A DNA stretch of 64,000 bases. Origin: Balaenoptera acutorostrata. Its lineage: Eukaryota; Chordata; Mammalia; Artiodactyla; Balaenopteridae. Shown here piece after piece: positions 53,031 through 64,000 of this stretch; positions within the stretch are counted from its first letter, which is position 1, and each line of letters begins with the position of its first letter. Under the pieces are notes generated by a model, which worked only from the letters and a program-made list of their open reading frames with translations, was not told the DNA's origin and ran no database searches. The stretch spans positions 96,332,413 through 96,396,412 of the forward strand of contig NC_080066.1 of assembly GCF_949987535.1 (NCBI RefSeq). Reading direction: 5' to 3'. The translations under genes were made by a program, and so were the position numbers.

Positions 53031-53286
53031 CTCAGATTCCAAATGAAAATGTTTGAGAACACTGACTCTACAACTACAAGATCTGGCCCGGATCTTTGGG
53101 CCGAAATCTGTTCCTGTCTGCCACATCCTGACCAAGAGGATAGTGCCAGCAATGCTTTCTCAGACTCCTTTATGGATTCTTACCCTGCAGGCACAGGCCA
53201 GAGGGAAGCCCCAGACTTTGCTGTGCAGCCAGCTGTAAAGCCTTGGGCTCCTCTGCAGGATTCAGAAGTGTATTTAGCATCTCTAG
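53031..53286 (+). CDS. CCDC32: CCDC32 coding exon 1 (start at 53043)
   Basis: The acceptor TTTTTTCAG ends at 53030; 12 nt of 5' UTR precede ATG at 53043; donor GTAAGT follows. It encodes residues 1-81 plus one base. The start matches human MKMFE; a second Met at codon 3 is in frame. Confidence 0.94.
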
Positions 53287-56200
53287 GTAAGTTAGATGGC
53301 TTTTCTTTTTTTTTTAATCAGAAGCTGGTGGTTTTTAAGGAAGCATGCTGAAGTTCTGTTACATCAAACCTGGTTTTCTATTCTCAGTTTGTTTTTTTGT
53401 TTGTTTCTTTGTCCTTACCCCATGTATCTGTCAGATGTAATTCTAGGGGGTGTTTCAGGTTGGTTGTTGGGAAGGAGCCCCCTTTTCCTTGTACATCCCT
53501 TAACAGTCTTTGTCATCTCCTGCCTCTGACTGTTTCATCTAAATTCTGCTTTATTTATTGGCATTCTGTAGGACACTCTTGTACACTCTTGGTGGCCCAT
53601 GTATTCAGATAACCCCAAAGTGTCATACCTTATGCATCCTGAAAGAAGAAGGTCATGGTCCCAGAGCTACATGTGGATTTATGATGCTACAGTTTGAGAA
53701 ATTGTTATATTTAATAGATTGATGGTTGGGATGGGAGTATATTGACATAAAATTCATCCTGCCTCTTGTTAGCCATTTTAGTTTTTTTTTTTTTTTTTTT
53801 TTTAAATATTTATTTATTTATTTATTTATTTATGGCTGTGTTGGGTCTTCGTTTCTGTGAGGGCTTTCTCTAGTTGCGGCGAGCAGGGGCCACTCTTCAT
53901 CGCGGTGCGCGGGTCTCTCACTATCGCGGCCTCTCTTGTTGCGGAGCACAGGCTCCAGACGCGCAGGCTCAGCAGTTGTGGCTCACGGGCCTAGTTGCTC
54001 CGCAGCATGTGGGATCTTCCCAGACCAGGGCTCGAACCCGTGTCCCCTGCATTGGCAGGCAGATTCTCAACCACTGCGCCACCAGGGAAGCCCCGCCATT
54101 TTAGTTTTTAAATATTTCCTGAACACATCTTCACTGCCCTGTCCTGTGGCCTTAAGTATTTAGAGAGACTCCTAACACAGGAAAGAGATTCAGATTGTCC
54201 CGTGCTAGGGGAAAGACAAATATCAGTCTTCGGCAGTGATCGCCAATCTTCAGAATTGTGTTAACCTTTATTATTAGACATCCATGAGATGCATCAATGT
54301 GTCACAAAACCAAACCTGAGAATAATTATTTGAGGAAGGAAAGGCAATTCAGGAAGAAGAAGCATTTGAGGAAGGACAGAAAGAAGAGTCAGAATAGAGT
54401 TTACATGATTGCTAAGAAGTTTCTTGGAAAAATAGAAGGAATTTGGTTAATGATGTACTGGAGGAAAAAAATATGAGAAAAACACAGGTGGAATGATGGC
54501 TAATGAGAAAGATGAGGGTGTAATATGAAATTTGTTGGGAAGCCACCAGAGATAGTATAGTAATACTTGCAGCAATGGCCGAGGAGGTTACCAGTTCTGT
54601 TGTAGTAGTCAGAATATCTGTTTAATGATGATAAGGAGAAGAAGCCACAGTCTGAGGAAGCTGAAGAACCAGATCCTTCGGCTTGTTGGTGCTCTGTGCC
54701 CAGGGCATATAAGAAACTTTCATGGATTCAGTGATGTTTTTGATTGGTGAAGACTGGTTCAGAAAGTTAAAAACTCCACGGATCTTTTCTAAAATCAGTT
54801 AAGATGATGATTAAAATGTCCTCCCCTGAAGAAAATAAGAGGGATTCCTGATGCCTATGGCAGAGTCTGGAAGATAATGGCAAGCGGGTTTGGAGGATGA
54901 GAGGCACCTGTTTCTGCCTGATCACATCTGATCAGGGACTCAGCACCCTCAGAAAGGGGAAGACCTTTTCCAGCCCAAAAGACTACCTCCCACCTTGACA
55001 ATCAAGGCCTGACAACATAAAGATTGTTTTTATTGCCAAATAAACTTATATCAGAGAATCCACTAAGAGCAACAATTAAAAACTTTTAACCAGTTCAACC
55101 TGAGATATACATAATCCTTTACCCATCCTCCAGGAGAAAAAAACTCCTCAAATATTTAACATTTATCAACTGTAGGTTTTTTTTTTTACATGGGTGAGCT
55201 TTTGGTGGTAACTTGTAGCAACAAAAGGTGTTTGTTTTGATCAGTGGGTTCCAGCTAATGCCGCTTGTTTAGAAATGAAAGCAAGATTGCAAATCATAAA
55301 GTTTCTATTGGTGGGCTTGATGTCCACCCCTCCCCTCCAAAAAGTCATCATTTACCTATTTATTATAGTTGGAGGCAAGACTAAATTAAGGCAGAAGGCA
55401 AATGGTGATACCCTTACTTGTATTCTTTTAAAGGGGCTATCTGTTCATCAATTATACTTAAAATGCAAAGAAGAGTAACTAAACATGTATCACCAGGAAG
55501 CCATAATGGACCACTCTCACAGGGATTACAAGATGTTTGTTTTTGTTAGGCTCCAACATCCAGGCCACAAGCAGAACAACCTTCAAAAAAAATGTTGGGA
55601 GGTTCCTTTTCTTTAATCAAGAACTTAATCACACGTAGAGATCTTACAGGTCTCTTATTATTGAGTTCTCATCAAGTCAATTTTTGTGTCTAATGAACCA
55701 TCAAATCTCTCTTCATTTTATCTAATTCTTTCTCATGAGGTTTGGAAACCACTTTATGACACTGTAACAAAAAAACCATTTACTCCTCCCAGAGACTATT
55801 TTCAGGAGTTGAAAAAAGAAAATAGTATACACATGTCAAGCCAGGGAAAACAAGCATTTCTTAGAGAGATACCTGCTGGGCTTCTGTGATTTCAAAGAAA
55901 CCATGCCATCAATTTGTTTATGAGAACCTATAAACCCCTTTTCTGGGGTTAAACAATTAAACAGTTATTTGATACAATGCAGAGAGAAGGCATTGGGATG
56001 GAAAAAGAAAAATGTACGTTTGTCCTCCTTAAAAAAATGAGCTCTTTTTCAGGGAGTGTGCTTGTACTCATCAGTGAGAGAATTTTTAAGTTGATATTTT
56101 GCATTTTGTTTTGTCTTGTTTTGTTTGACCGCACTGTGTGGCATGCGGAATCCTGGTTCCCCGACCAGGGGTTGAACCTGTGCCCCCTGCAGTGGAAGCG

Positions 56201-59200
56201 CAGAGTCTCAACCACTGGACCTCCAGGGAAGTCTGGCATTTTGCATTTTAGATTAGTTTTGTTTCATACTCACTTTCCTTGTTAAGTTCAACTTCCTCTC
56301 TCTTTAGAGAAGAAACTGAGAAGAATCAAAGGTTTACATCAGGAAGTGACTTCCAAGGACATGCTTCGAACCCTGGCCCAAGCAAAGAAGGAATGCTGGG
56401 ATCGGTTCCTCCAGGAGAAGTTAGCATCGGAATTCTTTGTGGATGGACTTGATTCTGATGAGAGGTAATTGATTCTCAGTCCAGCTCCAGGTGACGGTCT
56501 GTTTCACTGAAAGCATTTCTCTTCCTCTAAAGAAATCAGGGAGAGCGACATCTGAGTCCAGATATAAGTTGATATCAACATCAGCTTTTCTGAGCTAAAA
56601 TCATCCTTTGTAAGGTTGCTTTATTTGCTTAGTCCAGTGGCAGATTTTTGGGAATGAGTATTTTTGCTAAAAAGCAAATTCCCCACCTACATCTTTTTTT
56701 TTTTTTTTTTTTTTGGCAGCGTTGGGTCTTCGTTGCTGCGTGCGGGCTTTCTCTAGTTGTGGCGAGCAGGGGCTACTCTTCATTGCCGTGCGCGGACTTC
56801 TCATTGCGGTGGCTTCTCTTGTTGCGGAGCACAGGCTCTAGGTGCGCAGGCTTCAGTAGTTGTGGCACATGGGCTCAGTAGTTGTGGCTCGCATGCTCTA
56901 GAGCGCAGGCTCAGTAGTTGTGGCTCATGGGCTTAGTTGCTCCGTGGCATGTGGGATCTTCTCGGACCAGGGCTCAAACCCGTGTCCCCTGCGTTGGCAG
57001 GTGGATTCTTAACCACTGTGCCACCAGGGAAGCCCCCCCACCTACATCTTGATCACAGGTTGAACAGAGTTGAGAATAAACTATTGTCTTCATTTTAAGT
57101 ACACACTGTGCTTGAGAAAATAGTAATCAATCAACAACTGGAACCAAGTCTTCTTACCTATGAATCTCCACTGCCTTACAGAGTTTCTGTCATATTTCTG
57201 TCAAATTTGAGTAGACACTCAAATTTGTGTAGACCAGATGAATGAATTTCTTAAGCATCTACTATGAAGGCACTGTGCTTGATGTCACAGGCATGGAGGG
57301 GAGGTGTAAGGACGTTTTAGAGCCTTTTTTTGGTCCTCAGAACTAGGTGGGGAGAGCTGACAAATATATATGTAGACATACCTAACCAAACGAGGCAGCA
57401 TAAGAAAAGAGCCAGATGAGCGGAAGTGACTCATCTGCTTTAGGAGTTGAAAGACCATTGAGCTCCCTCTGGGGTCTGGTTTTGTACCAGAGGAAAACAG
57501 TATCTGCAGATGGGCTGGATGCAGAAAGGAGGAGAGGGCATTCTGCCACAAAGAGCAGGATGGTGCTTGACACCGGGGGTAGGAGCTCTGCCACTTACTG
57601 GTTGTATGTTTCTGGGTGAGTAACCTGTGTGTGCCTCAGTATCCTGCTCTGCAAAGCAGGAGTAGTACCTCTTACCTTATAAGGTTGTTATGAGCATTAA
57701 ATGAGTTACTATGTATAAAGCACTTAGAACAGTGCCTGGCACAGGGTCAGTACTGTGTGTTAGCTATTCTTAATATTATTCTTCCTAACAGAATCTTAAA
57801 ATTCAGTAAGAAATTATTCAAAATGAAAATCAGTGAGGGAAATAAAAACCTGAATTTTAACACAGGGTCTTAGGGGAATATGACTTAACCTAAGTTTATA
57901 TCATAGCGTTAACACTGATTTTGAGAGTCCCATGGTATCAGATGAAGATACTGCTGCTGAAATCATGGACAGTATGTGAATAGAACTTCATGGTTACATT
58001 TTAGTTTTTAATTTGCAAAGTATTTTCACTTACATTATCTCAAATATTGCATCAGCGTGCCCCCAGATCCTTCAGAAATCAGTGTGGCATCTAAGGTCAG
58101 GTCAACTTCCCTCTGAGGGTTCAGAAAATAATATACATTTTACTCTTTTCTTTTCCCAATTGAGCCTTAAACTGCCCCAAACACAAAAGATGAAGATGCA
58201 CAGATTTCTGAGCCACTAATAATTTGGCATTATATTCTCTCCTCTTGAATATTTCCTTCCTCTCCAGTTGTGAGAAGAAAAGACAACTTTCTCCTGCATA
58301 ATTCTCAAATAGGAATTCTTCTTCTCAGAAATCAGATCAGCACCAAGCCTCAAGTTCATGTTTCTGTGTATTTATTATACCTAAAATAATGTGGTTTTCC
58401 CTTCCTTATAGAAATAATTGAAACAATTTTATGAAAAGTATGGTAGATGAAGATTAAATGCCCACATAGCACCTTAGTCCCCTGAGCTATGGGCACCTGT
58501 TGAGCTGTGGGCACCTGTTGCCCTGAGCCTGCATCTGTGGGAATGCTTCTTTCTATCAGTGTTCAGAACAAGCGCCAGGAAACAGTAGATATGCATTTGG
58601 TTTCAAACTTCAAAGTTTATGTTTTAAACACAGGCCATTTTGTAGTGGAATTGTGTGGTTCTTCATGTATGTAAAGGCCAGATGTGTGACCCTCCTCATG
58701 GCGTGCTTTTGGTAAGGGAGCGATGGGCTGGGAAATCCTACTGTCCACAACGTGATTCCCTCATTTTAGGTGTCTAAAATCTGCTGGTTATGGCCTTATT
58801 TCTTGGCTTATGATTTTTTGATATTGAAGAGCACAGAATGAGGTTTATATTATTCCCAGTCATTTGCAGTTTACCGTGAATGTCTAATAGCTTTAGGGTG
58901 GAGGATCCTGGGTACTCAAGGAAGGTGGGAGGGGGACACTTCCCCCTCCCCACAGATCCAAACAAAAAAGAGCCCCCTGGCATAGTGGCCATTCCTTTGT
59001 GGGGGACATTGCTACTCAGATGTTTCCATCTTGGCATCTTGCTGTAGAAAGAACTAAACAAACAGAAACACAAAAAATCGTGCTTAGTACAACTAAGTGC
59101 TATAAGTATAATTGAGCCTCAGACTACCTCAGATATAAGAGATTTCAAGATGCTCAGGTTTCTGCCTCACTAATAATTTGGTATTTATTTGAATGTTTCC

Positions 59201-59684
59201 TCCCCTTGACAATTTCTCTTCTCTCCCGTTTTGAGGAAACAAAGATGGGACTGAGGCATAAGCTCTTCAGCTGTTCTCATCAAGCCTTCAGAGACTCTGC
59301 ATTTGAAGGGGTCCTGGTGCCGCTTGTCGCCCAAGTGCCCACTAGGGGGTAAATTATGCCACGGAGCTGCCAGGATGCACAGCTGTCAGAGGAGTATCTG
59401 TGCTCCCCCGTGTTAGCAGTGAAAAACAATTATAGGAAGAAATTGGTGGTGGGCGGGAAGGCAGTCTTTGAGTAACTGAGATAATCATTAAGTAATTAAT
59501 CAGTGAGGTCTGACGCAGCCACCCTTTTCTCCTGCTCTTTCGTAGCACCTTGGACCATTTCAAGAGGTGGCTCCAGCCAGATAAAGTAGCCATCAGTACG
59601 GAGGAGGTCCAGTATCTGATTCCTCCAGAGTCGCAGGTTGAGAAGCCAGCGCCCGGGGACGAGCCAGCAGCAGTGGAACAATAA
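53043..59684 (+). CDS. CCDC32: CCDC32 (C15orf57), three coding exons
   Basis: CCDC32 is a small cytosolic protein linked to AP2 adaptor assembly and clathrin-mediated endocytosis; loss causes a human cardiofacioneurodevelopmental syndrome. Exons 53043-53286, 56308-56464 and 59546-59684 join in frame (540 nt, 179 aa; human 185). The N-terminal third (MKMFENTDSTTTRSG...) is acidic and probably disordered, with PWAPLQDSEVYLASL before the splice. The middle exon encodes the charged helical core (EKKLRRIKGL...AQAKKECWDRFLQEKLASEFF). The last exon encodes HFKRWLQPDKVAISTEEVQYL and a Pro/Glu/Ala tail about six residues shorter than in human. Splice sites are consensus. It is transcribed divergently from RPUSD2, about 3.5 kb away. 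Identity rests on near-complete match to remembered human CCDC32. Confidence 0.96.
53787..54094 (-). mobile_element. Long CHR-type SINE
   Basis: Perfect 15-bp duplication gccattttagttttt at 53772-53786 and 54095-54109. In CCDC32 intron 2, antisense to the gene. Confidence 0.95.
54110..56108. other. CCDC32 intron 2, unassigned
   Basis: About 2 kb with no repeat I can name. ORFs of 67 codons at 55275 and 55686 have no domains. 54300-54680 is Glu/Lys-codon-rich (gaagaagaa) and could be a decayed processed pseudogene, but no parent was recognised. Confidence 0.4.
56109..56236 (-). mobile_element. Short CHR-type SINE
   Basis: Reverse copy 70 bp upstream of CCDC32 coding exon 2; duplication attttgcatttt at about 56096 and 56237. 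Confidence 0.92.
56308..56464 (+). CDS. CCDC32: CCDC32 coding exon 2 (core helices)
   Basis: 157 nt with acceptor CTCTTTAG and donor GTAATT. It encodes residues 82-133, the most conserved, helix-forming part (TSKDMLRTLAQAKKECWDRF). Almost identical to human. Confidence 0.95.
56696..57035 (-). mobile_element. Long CHR-type SINE
   Basis: Perfect 15-bp duplication ccccacctacatctt at 56681-56695 and 57036-57050, in CCDC32 intron 3. Confidence 0.95.
57051..59545. other. CCDC32 intron 3 with MIR and weak local repeat
   Basis: Plus MIR at about 57575-57775 (gccacttactggttgtatg ... agtgcctggcacagg). Two stretches, 58200-58290 and 59158-59250, look weakly alike. The rest is unassigned. Confidence 0.5.
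59546..59684 (+). CDS. CCDC32: CCDC32 last coding exon
   Basis: 139 nt after acceptor TTTCGTAG, ending with TAA at 59682-59684. It encodes residues 134-179. The tail EKPAPGDEPAAVEQ lacks one Pro/Ala/Asp-Lys repeat unit seen in human. Confidence 0.94.
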
Positions 59685-60205
59685 ATTACGCACACACACG
59701 CCCAGCAGCTGTCTTGGGTCCGGAGGGAACAGCAGAGAGCTCGGCAGCGGCAGCAGCAAGGAGAAATCTAGGGAGGGAAAAAGCCCAGCCTTCCGCTCCA
59801 CCAAGCAAGCAGCTGCGGGCCCCTGAGGACTTGCTGGGGGCTGGCACGTGTGACTGTCTTGGGTAAAGTGACTGACCCAGTGTGTGCTGGATCAAAATAC
59901 CGCCTTCCTCTCTGTCTCACAGCTTGTCTGAGCTCTGTTGCTGCAGGTGAGAAGTCTGCTAAGAACCTAGCGAAGGACCAAGTGTGAAAGTATTTGGAGA
60001 AACTGATACCCTTGTGTATAATGTATAAGTTAAGTGAGCCATATTTTTTCTCGCCTCTTCTGGATGTTCCCGCCTGTGTTCCAAGCATTCCCTTGGTAAA
60101 TTGTCAGGGATGCGTGGCACCGAAGAGAGTGAAGTCTGCTTCCTTGAATCCAAGACCCATCTGAGGCTTCTCTAACAAGTCCATAATAAATATAGGGACT
60201 TTAGG
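59685..60205 (+). other. CCDC32: CCDC32 3' UTR with polyadenylation signal
   Basis: Non-coding sequence after the stop runs to a canonical AATAAA at 60185-60190, with GT-rich sequence downstream (60230-60290). Longer alternative 3' ends cannot be excluded. Confidence 0.55.
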
Positions 60206-62580
60206 AAAAAGAGGCTGGGCTTTTCCTTCATCTGATTTGTTTCTTGTGGGGAAAATGAACGAAAGAAGTGTGAAAGTATAGGTGTTTCTGTGTATACATG
60301 TATATTTTTTATTTCATGCATGGTTTCTCCCCTGACCTCCTCTGGCACTTAAAAAGAGCCAGGTTCCAAATTAGACTTGTGTTTATGGTATTGGTATTTG
60401 AAACCACTCCTGAATAATTCCACACCTGCTCCTTGTGGCAGCTTTCCTGGCTAAGCCTATGCTTCCTACCTTGTTTATGGTGTTCTTGTTCAGTTGGTAT
60501 TGTCCACATAAAACTTTTCTCATCAGACTAGCTGTGTGTGGTGCTATTAACCTGATTCCTCCCAGAGAGGTACTCCCAGGCAGTGAGGAGGTAAAGACAA
60601 ATGCATGTCAACGCAGGAGAGCTGGTAACCTTTGCCAGATTCCTGTTTTTAACATGTGCCCTCTGACAAGCCAAACCTCGGTGCCCTGAGGGTAGGATTC
60701 TGAGGTCATGGCTCCAGTGGAGCATCTTTCTGGGTAATAGGTTCCAAATCCCTAATGATGAGCAGGTGGCCATAAAAACCTTCAGAGAACATTTGCTCAT
60801 TTCTAAATCAAGTAGATTGAGAAATTTTGCCTTGTCCAAAAGGATGGGAACCAACCAGGTGATTCTATATACTTGGTTAATTATATGAATATTTTTGTCG
60901 TAATTTCCAGATGGGCTTTCCTTTTTGTTTTGCCATTGACTACTGGTGTTAGCTTTATTCTTACTGCTTTTTATTAGTATGATGCCTTTGACAGAGAGAG
61001 TGACCCTCTGTTCCCCAGACACTTTGAGCAAGCCAGACACTGACAGTCATCCAGCCCTGGACTAAGCTTGCAAGGGATTCTGCCTGGGGTTCAGGTGCCA
61101 AACCTCACTCTTCCTACAGGCTATCTGATGGCTTTCAGATGGATGGATAGGTTTAGAAAGGAAAAAAAACCAAAAGACAAAAACAAAAAAAAAACACCTA
61201 ATGTTTTCCTTCTCCCTGCATGATAAACAAAATTATTCTTCCTCAGTAACAACAATTTAAGAAAAAAAGCAGTAAGGTCTGAAAATACTCTCCCAAAGAG
61301 CAGCTGATCATGGATGGTTAGAGAATGTTTCTGTACCAGAAAACAGCGTTTCTGTCATTCAGGCAGGATTCCAACTTTGCCTTTTCCCTACCTCCCATTT
61401 TTGACCTAAGAAACAGAAATCTTAATATGAAAAGGTGGGGAGTGATTCAGAGGAACTGAAAAGGAATTGTAGGATTGAAAGATGTTTGGCCCAGAGTGAA
61501 AACCTGGGGTGGGGCGGCGGGGGAAGGCCCCAGATCTCCATTGCCTTCTCACTTCACTCCTCTACAGAGACAGGCTTCCACAGAAGGGAGTCTAATGGGT
61601 TGTAACTATGGTTTCTTAATTGGTTTAGAGGTGACAACTTAAGTGATGGCTCTAAAAAAAGGTGAAACTCTATTTACCAAAAACAAATTTGATATTAGTT
61701 CCCAAAGCTAACTTTTTAACATAAATTTAACTTAGGCGATTGATGTAGTACTAAATTTGAAACCAAGAGTCTTGGGTGCTATCTTTATCCGTGCTGTGGC
61801 TTACCGTGGGATCATAAATAAGTCAAATGACCTCTTTGTATTCCAGTTCCCTTTCAGAAATTGGACTAACCATAGGAAAAACTGTATTGGCCAAAAATGC
61901 TGATCTGTTTCCTTTGATCCTGGAAACTCCCAAGGAACTCCAGTTAAGACTTCCTCAAATCAGTAAAATTTATGAGTTGAGAGAGCCTTTCTTATCACCC
62001 CTAACTTTCTTCCTTCCTCATGTCCTTGATGAAACAGACAGAAAGCTAGAGCACATGGAGCAATATTTACTGCTAAACCTTAGAGCCAGAGAAGGGCAAT
62101 TCCCAACAGGGCAAAACAGTAACAACTAGGTATATCCAGAGAAGGCTGGTTGGAGCCAGGGAGATAAGGTAAGTGACTGCCGCTGTTCTCTCCTGGCACA
62201 GGGCTTGGCAAGATCAGTGCTGGAATGGCACAGGCTTGCATCCAATACCTGCTCCAGAAATAGGCTCTGGATGTAGGCACAGCAAGTAAACAAATGTCCT
62301 ACCAGCTGTTGCCGAGGTGTGTCCCTCTCAGGCAGGCCTGCCCACCAGGACTATTGCTGGAAAAGGGAAGATGCCCTGAAGGCACTCCCTGGCCCTGCCT
62401 TGGAATGAGTCCCCCAATACTGGGAACAGCTCCAGCCACATAAAACAGCTGATATTTTCCTGAAAATTCCAAACTATCCCAACCAGCTTTGGCCCTACCT
62501 CAGTTATAAGATTCAAGACAGGACACTGTCATCGCAATCTTAGGCTTGTGAGAGGGCTGTCTACTTGAACCCAGTGGGCT
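60206..62580. other. Intergenic, nothing recognised
   Basis: No repeat or gene identified. ORFs of 100 (61827) and 170 (61040-60528, minus) codons show no domain and no gene-like context. Confidence 0.45.
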
Positions 62581-62599
62581 ATTTAAGGCACAGATTCAT

Positions 62600-63200
62600 T
62601 CATCTAACCAATGTTTGTTGAGCCCCTGCCATGCTTCAGGCACTGTGCATGGTGGTGAATAAAACAAAACTGTATCTTCCCACGTGGGTTGATGGAGGGG
62701 GAGATACGGCCTAGTTAACTGGTGCTGTAGTCTCTGATTCTGTAGAGCCCTAGCATAGGCACACAGTGCTTTGAGAGCATATGGGAAGGAGATATGAGAG
62801 CCCTAGGCCAGTTGGGTGGGAGGTAGGAGAGAGACCGAGTTAGCGAAGCTGAGTCCAGAAAAATGAGTAGCAGTTGGAGAGAATAGAGGGATAAGAGCAT
62901 GGGGGCAGAGAAAAGTCCCAGAAGAGGAAAATAGCAAGTACAAAGGCCTGAAGGCAAAATAAAGTTTGGATACTGGAAAATGGTTCAGTGTAGCTGGAGC
63001 ATAAAGGACAAAGGAGGAAGCATCAGAAGGTGAGGTGAGAAATTAATAAACAAGGCCAGGTGTGAAGGGCTTTATAAGCCATGTTAAGGAGCTTGGAATT
63101 TATTTGGGGAGCAACAGGAAGCTAAAGGGTCATTTTAAGAGGGGCAGTGACAGGACCAGAATTGCATCTAGAAAGATGGTTATGGCTGCCATGGGTTTGA
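62600..63200 (+). repeat. Old dispersed repeat (unnamed family)
   Basis: tgtttgttgagcccctgccatgcttcaggcactgtgcatgg ... agtacaaaggcctgaagg ... gaagggctttataagccatg ... gaagctaaagggtcatttt follows the same ancient dispersed sequence as 20340-20730. Confidence 0.55.
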
Positions 63201-63354
63201 CATGTTTAAATTGATGAGGGGAGCACAAATTCACCCTTGGCAATGATCTGTCTACATGAAATAATGCAATCAGATGGCTCGTGGTTTTCCTTTGTTTTTA
63301 TTTTCTGGCTTGATTTCTTTGAAGTTATTTTTTCACTATTACAGAACAAATAGA

Positions 63355-63915
63355 ATCATGTATGGCAGATTGTATTTTCCAAAGATGGCCATATCAATAT
63401 ATCACATCCCACACTTTCAACTTACAGTGTGGTGTGGACACTCTTCCACTGAGATGTTGGGTTAATATTCCCTCCCCTGGAACCTGGGTAGACCTACGTA
63501 ACTGCCTTGCTAATAGAGTACAGCATGAATAATATGACTTCAGAGGCTAGGTCATAAAAACATTCCACCTGGGATCTCTCTCTTTCTCAATATGTTCCTT
63601 GGTAGTTCTGAGCCAACATGTAAGAAGTCTGGCTACCTCGAAGCCTCCGTACTAGAGAGGCCCCACCGAGAGCTAGAGGGGCTCCTGCAGTTTAGTCCCC
63701 AGCTGTTTGAGTCTTTCCCACCCCAGGCATCAGACACACAAGTGATTCAAATGATTTCAGGCCCCAGCCTTCAAACCACCCCAGCTGACACCAAGTGGAA
63801 CAGAGACAAGCTGTCCCTGCAAGCCCTGTAGATTCATAAACAGAAAAAATGTCATGGTTTAAGCCACTATGTTTTGGGTTGGTTTGTCACTCAGCAATAG
63901 ATAACTGGTACACCA
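63355..63915 (+). mobile_element. MLT1-type LTR (ERVL-MaLR)
   Basis: Contains the characteristic MLT1 sections: ttttccaaagatggcc near the start, gggtagacctacgtaac, and at the end aagccactatgttttgggttggtttgtcactcagcaatagataactg. A solitary LTR with no internal region. Confidence 0.8.
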
Positions 63916-64000
63916 TAACCTAGGTTTCAGTTTTTATGTAGCTAGTTTGAAGTATTTTATTTGCGGTCCCTTATAGTTTCTGATGGTTACAGAATTTTTA

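Noticed and set aside
60528..61040. 170-codon minus-strand ORF in intergenic DNA
   Set aside because: No recognisable domain, no CpG start and no plausible exon partners. Kept only as a possible chance ORF.
1..64000. CRISPR arrays, bacterial operons, phage or toxin systems
   Set aside because: The window is plainly mammalian: spliced genes, SINEs, L1s and LTRs. No regularly spaced repeats with unique spacers were seen.

Overview
This window reads as a piece of a cetacean (whale or dolphin) nuclear chromosome. The lineage evidence is about 26 copies of the tRNA-derived CHR-type SINE ('ttccctggtggcgcagtggtt...'), many of them long and flanked by intact target-site duplications. Cetartiodactyl-style L1s are also present, and I see no ruminant BovB or Bov-A elements. 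The species cannot be fixed from the sequence. Three protein genes and one tRNA gene are supported. Their order matches human chromosome 15q15.1 (CCDC32 - RPUSD2 - KNL1), read here in the opposite direction.

Region 1 (about 1-31.6 kb, minus strand) is the 5' part of KNL1, the kinetochore scaffold. A predicted non-coding first exon lies in a CpG-rich promoter near 31.4 kb. Eight small coding exons from 24739 down to 878 keep one reading frame and encode the first 127 residues, including the SILK and RVSF docking motifs for PP1 phosphatase. The giant MELT-repeat exon lies beyond the left edge. The introns are packed with L1s, SINEs, a decayed full-length mariner, a long-inverted-repeat DNA element and a retroviral LTR. 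A tRNA-Ser(GCT) gene (31967-32048) sits on the other strand a few hundred bases from the KNL1 promoter.

Region 2 (about 32-43.9 kb) is intergenic: L1, L2 and MIR fragments, an LTR, SINEs and one unexplained 148-codon ORF.

Region 3 (43.9-47.6 kb, minus strand) is the complete coding region of RPUSD2, a RluA-type RNA pseudouridine synthase, in three exons (552 aa). Its promoter carries a palindromic CRE and a CCAAT box.

Region 4 (about 51-60.2 kb, plus strand) is CCDC32, a small AP2-adaptor assembly and endocytosis protein: one non-coding exon and three coding exons (179 aa), transcribed divergently from RPUSD2.

Region 5 (60.2-64 kb) is intergenic, with an old dispersed repeat and an MLT1-type LTR.

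The three genes are unrelated housekeeping genes (chromosome segregation, RNA modification, endocytosis) with separate CpG-type promoters; they are not an operon or pathway cluster. I found no undescribed biological system. The most interesting signals are small-scale: a perfect 18-bp inverted repeat inside a transposon copy that looks like a fold-back replication error, a duplicated KNL1 splice acceptor, a roughly 700-bp element with long inverted ends, and two SINEs inserted successively at one site.
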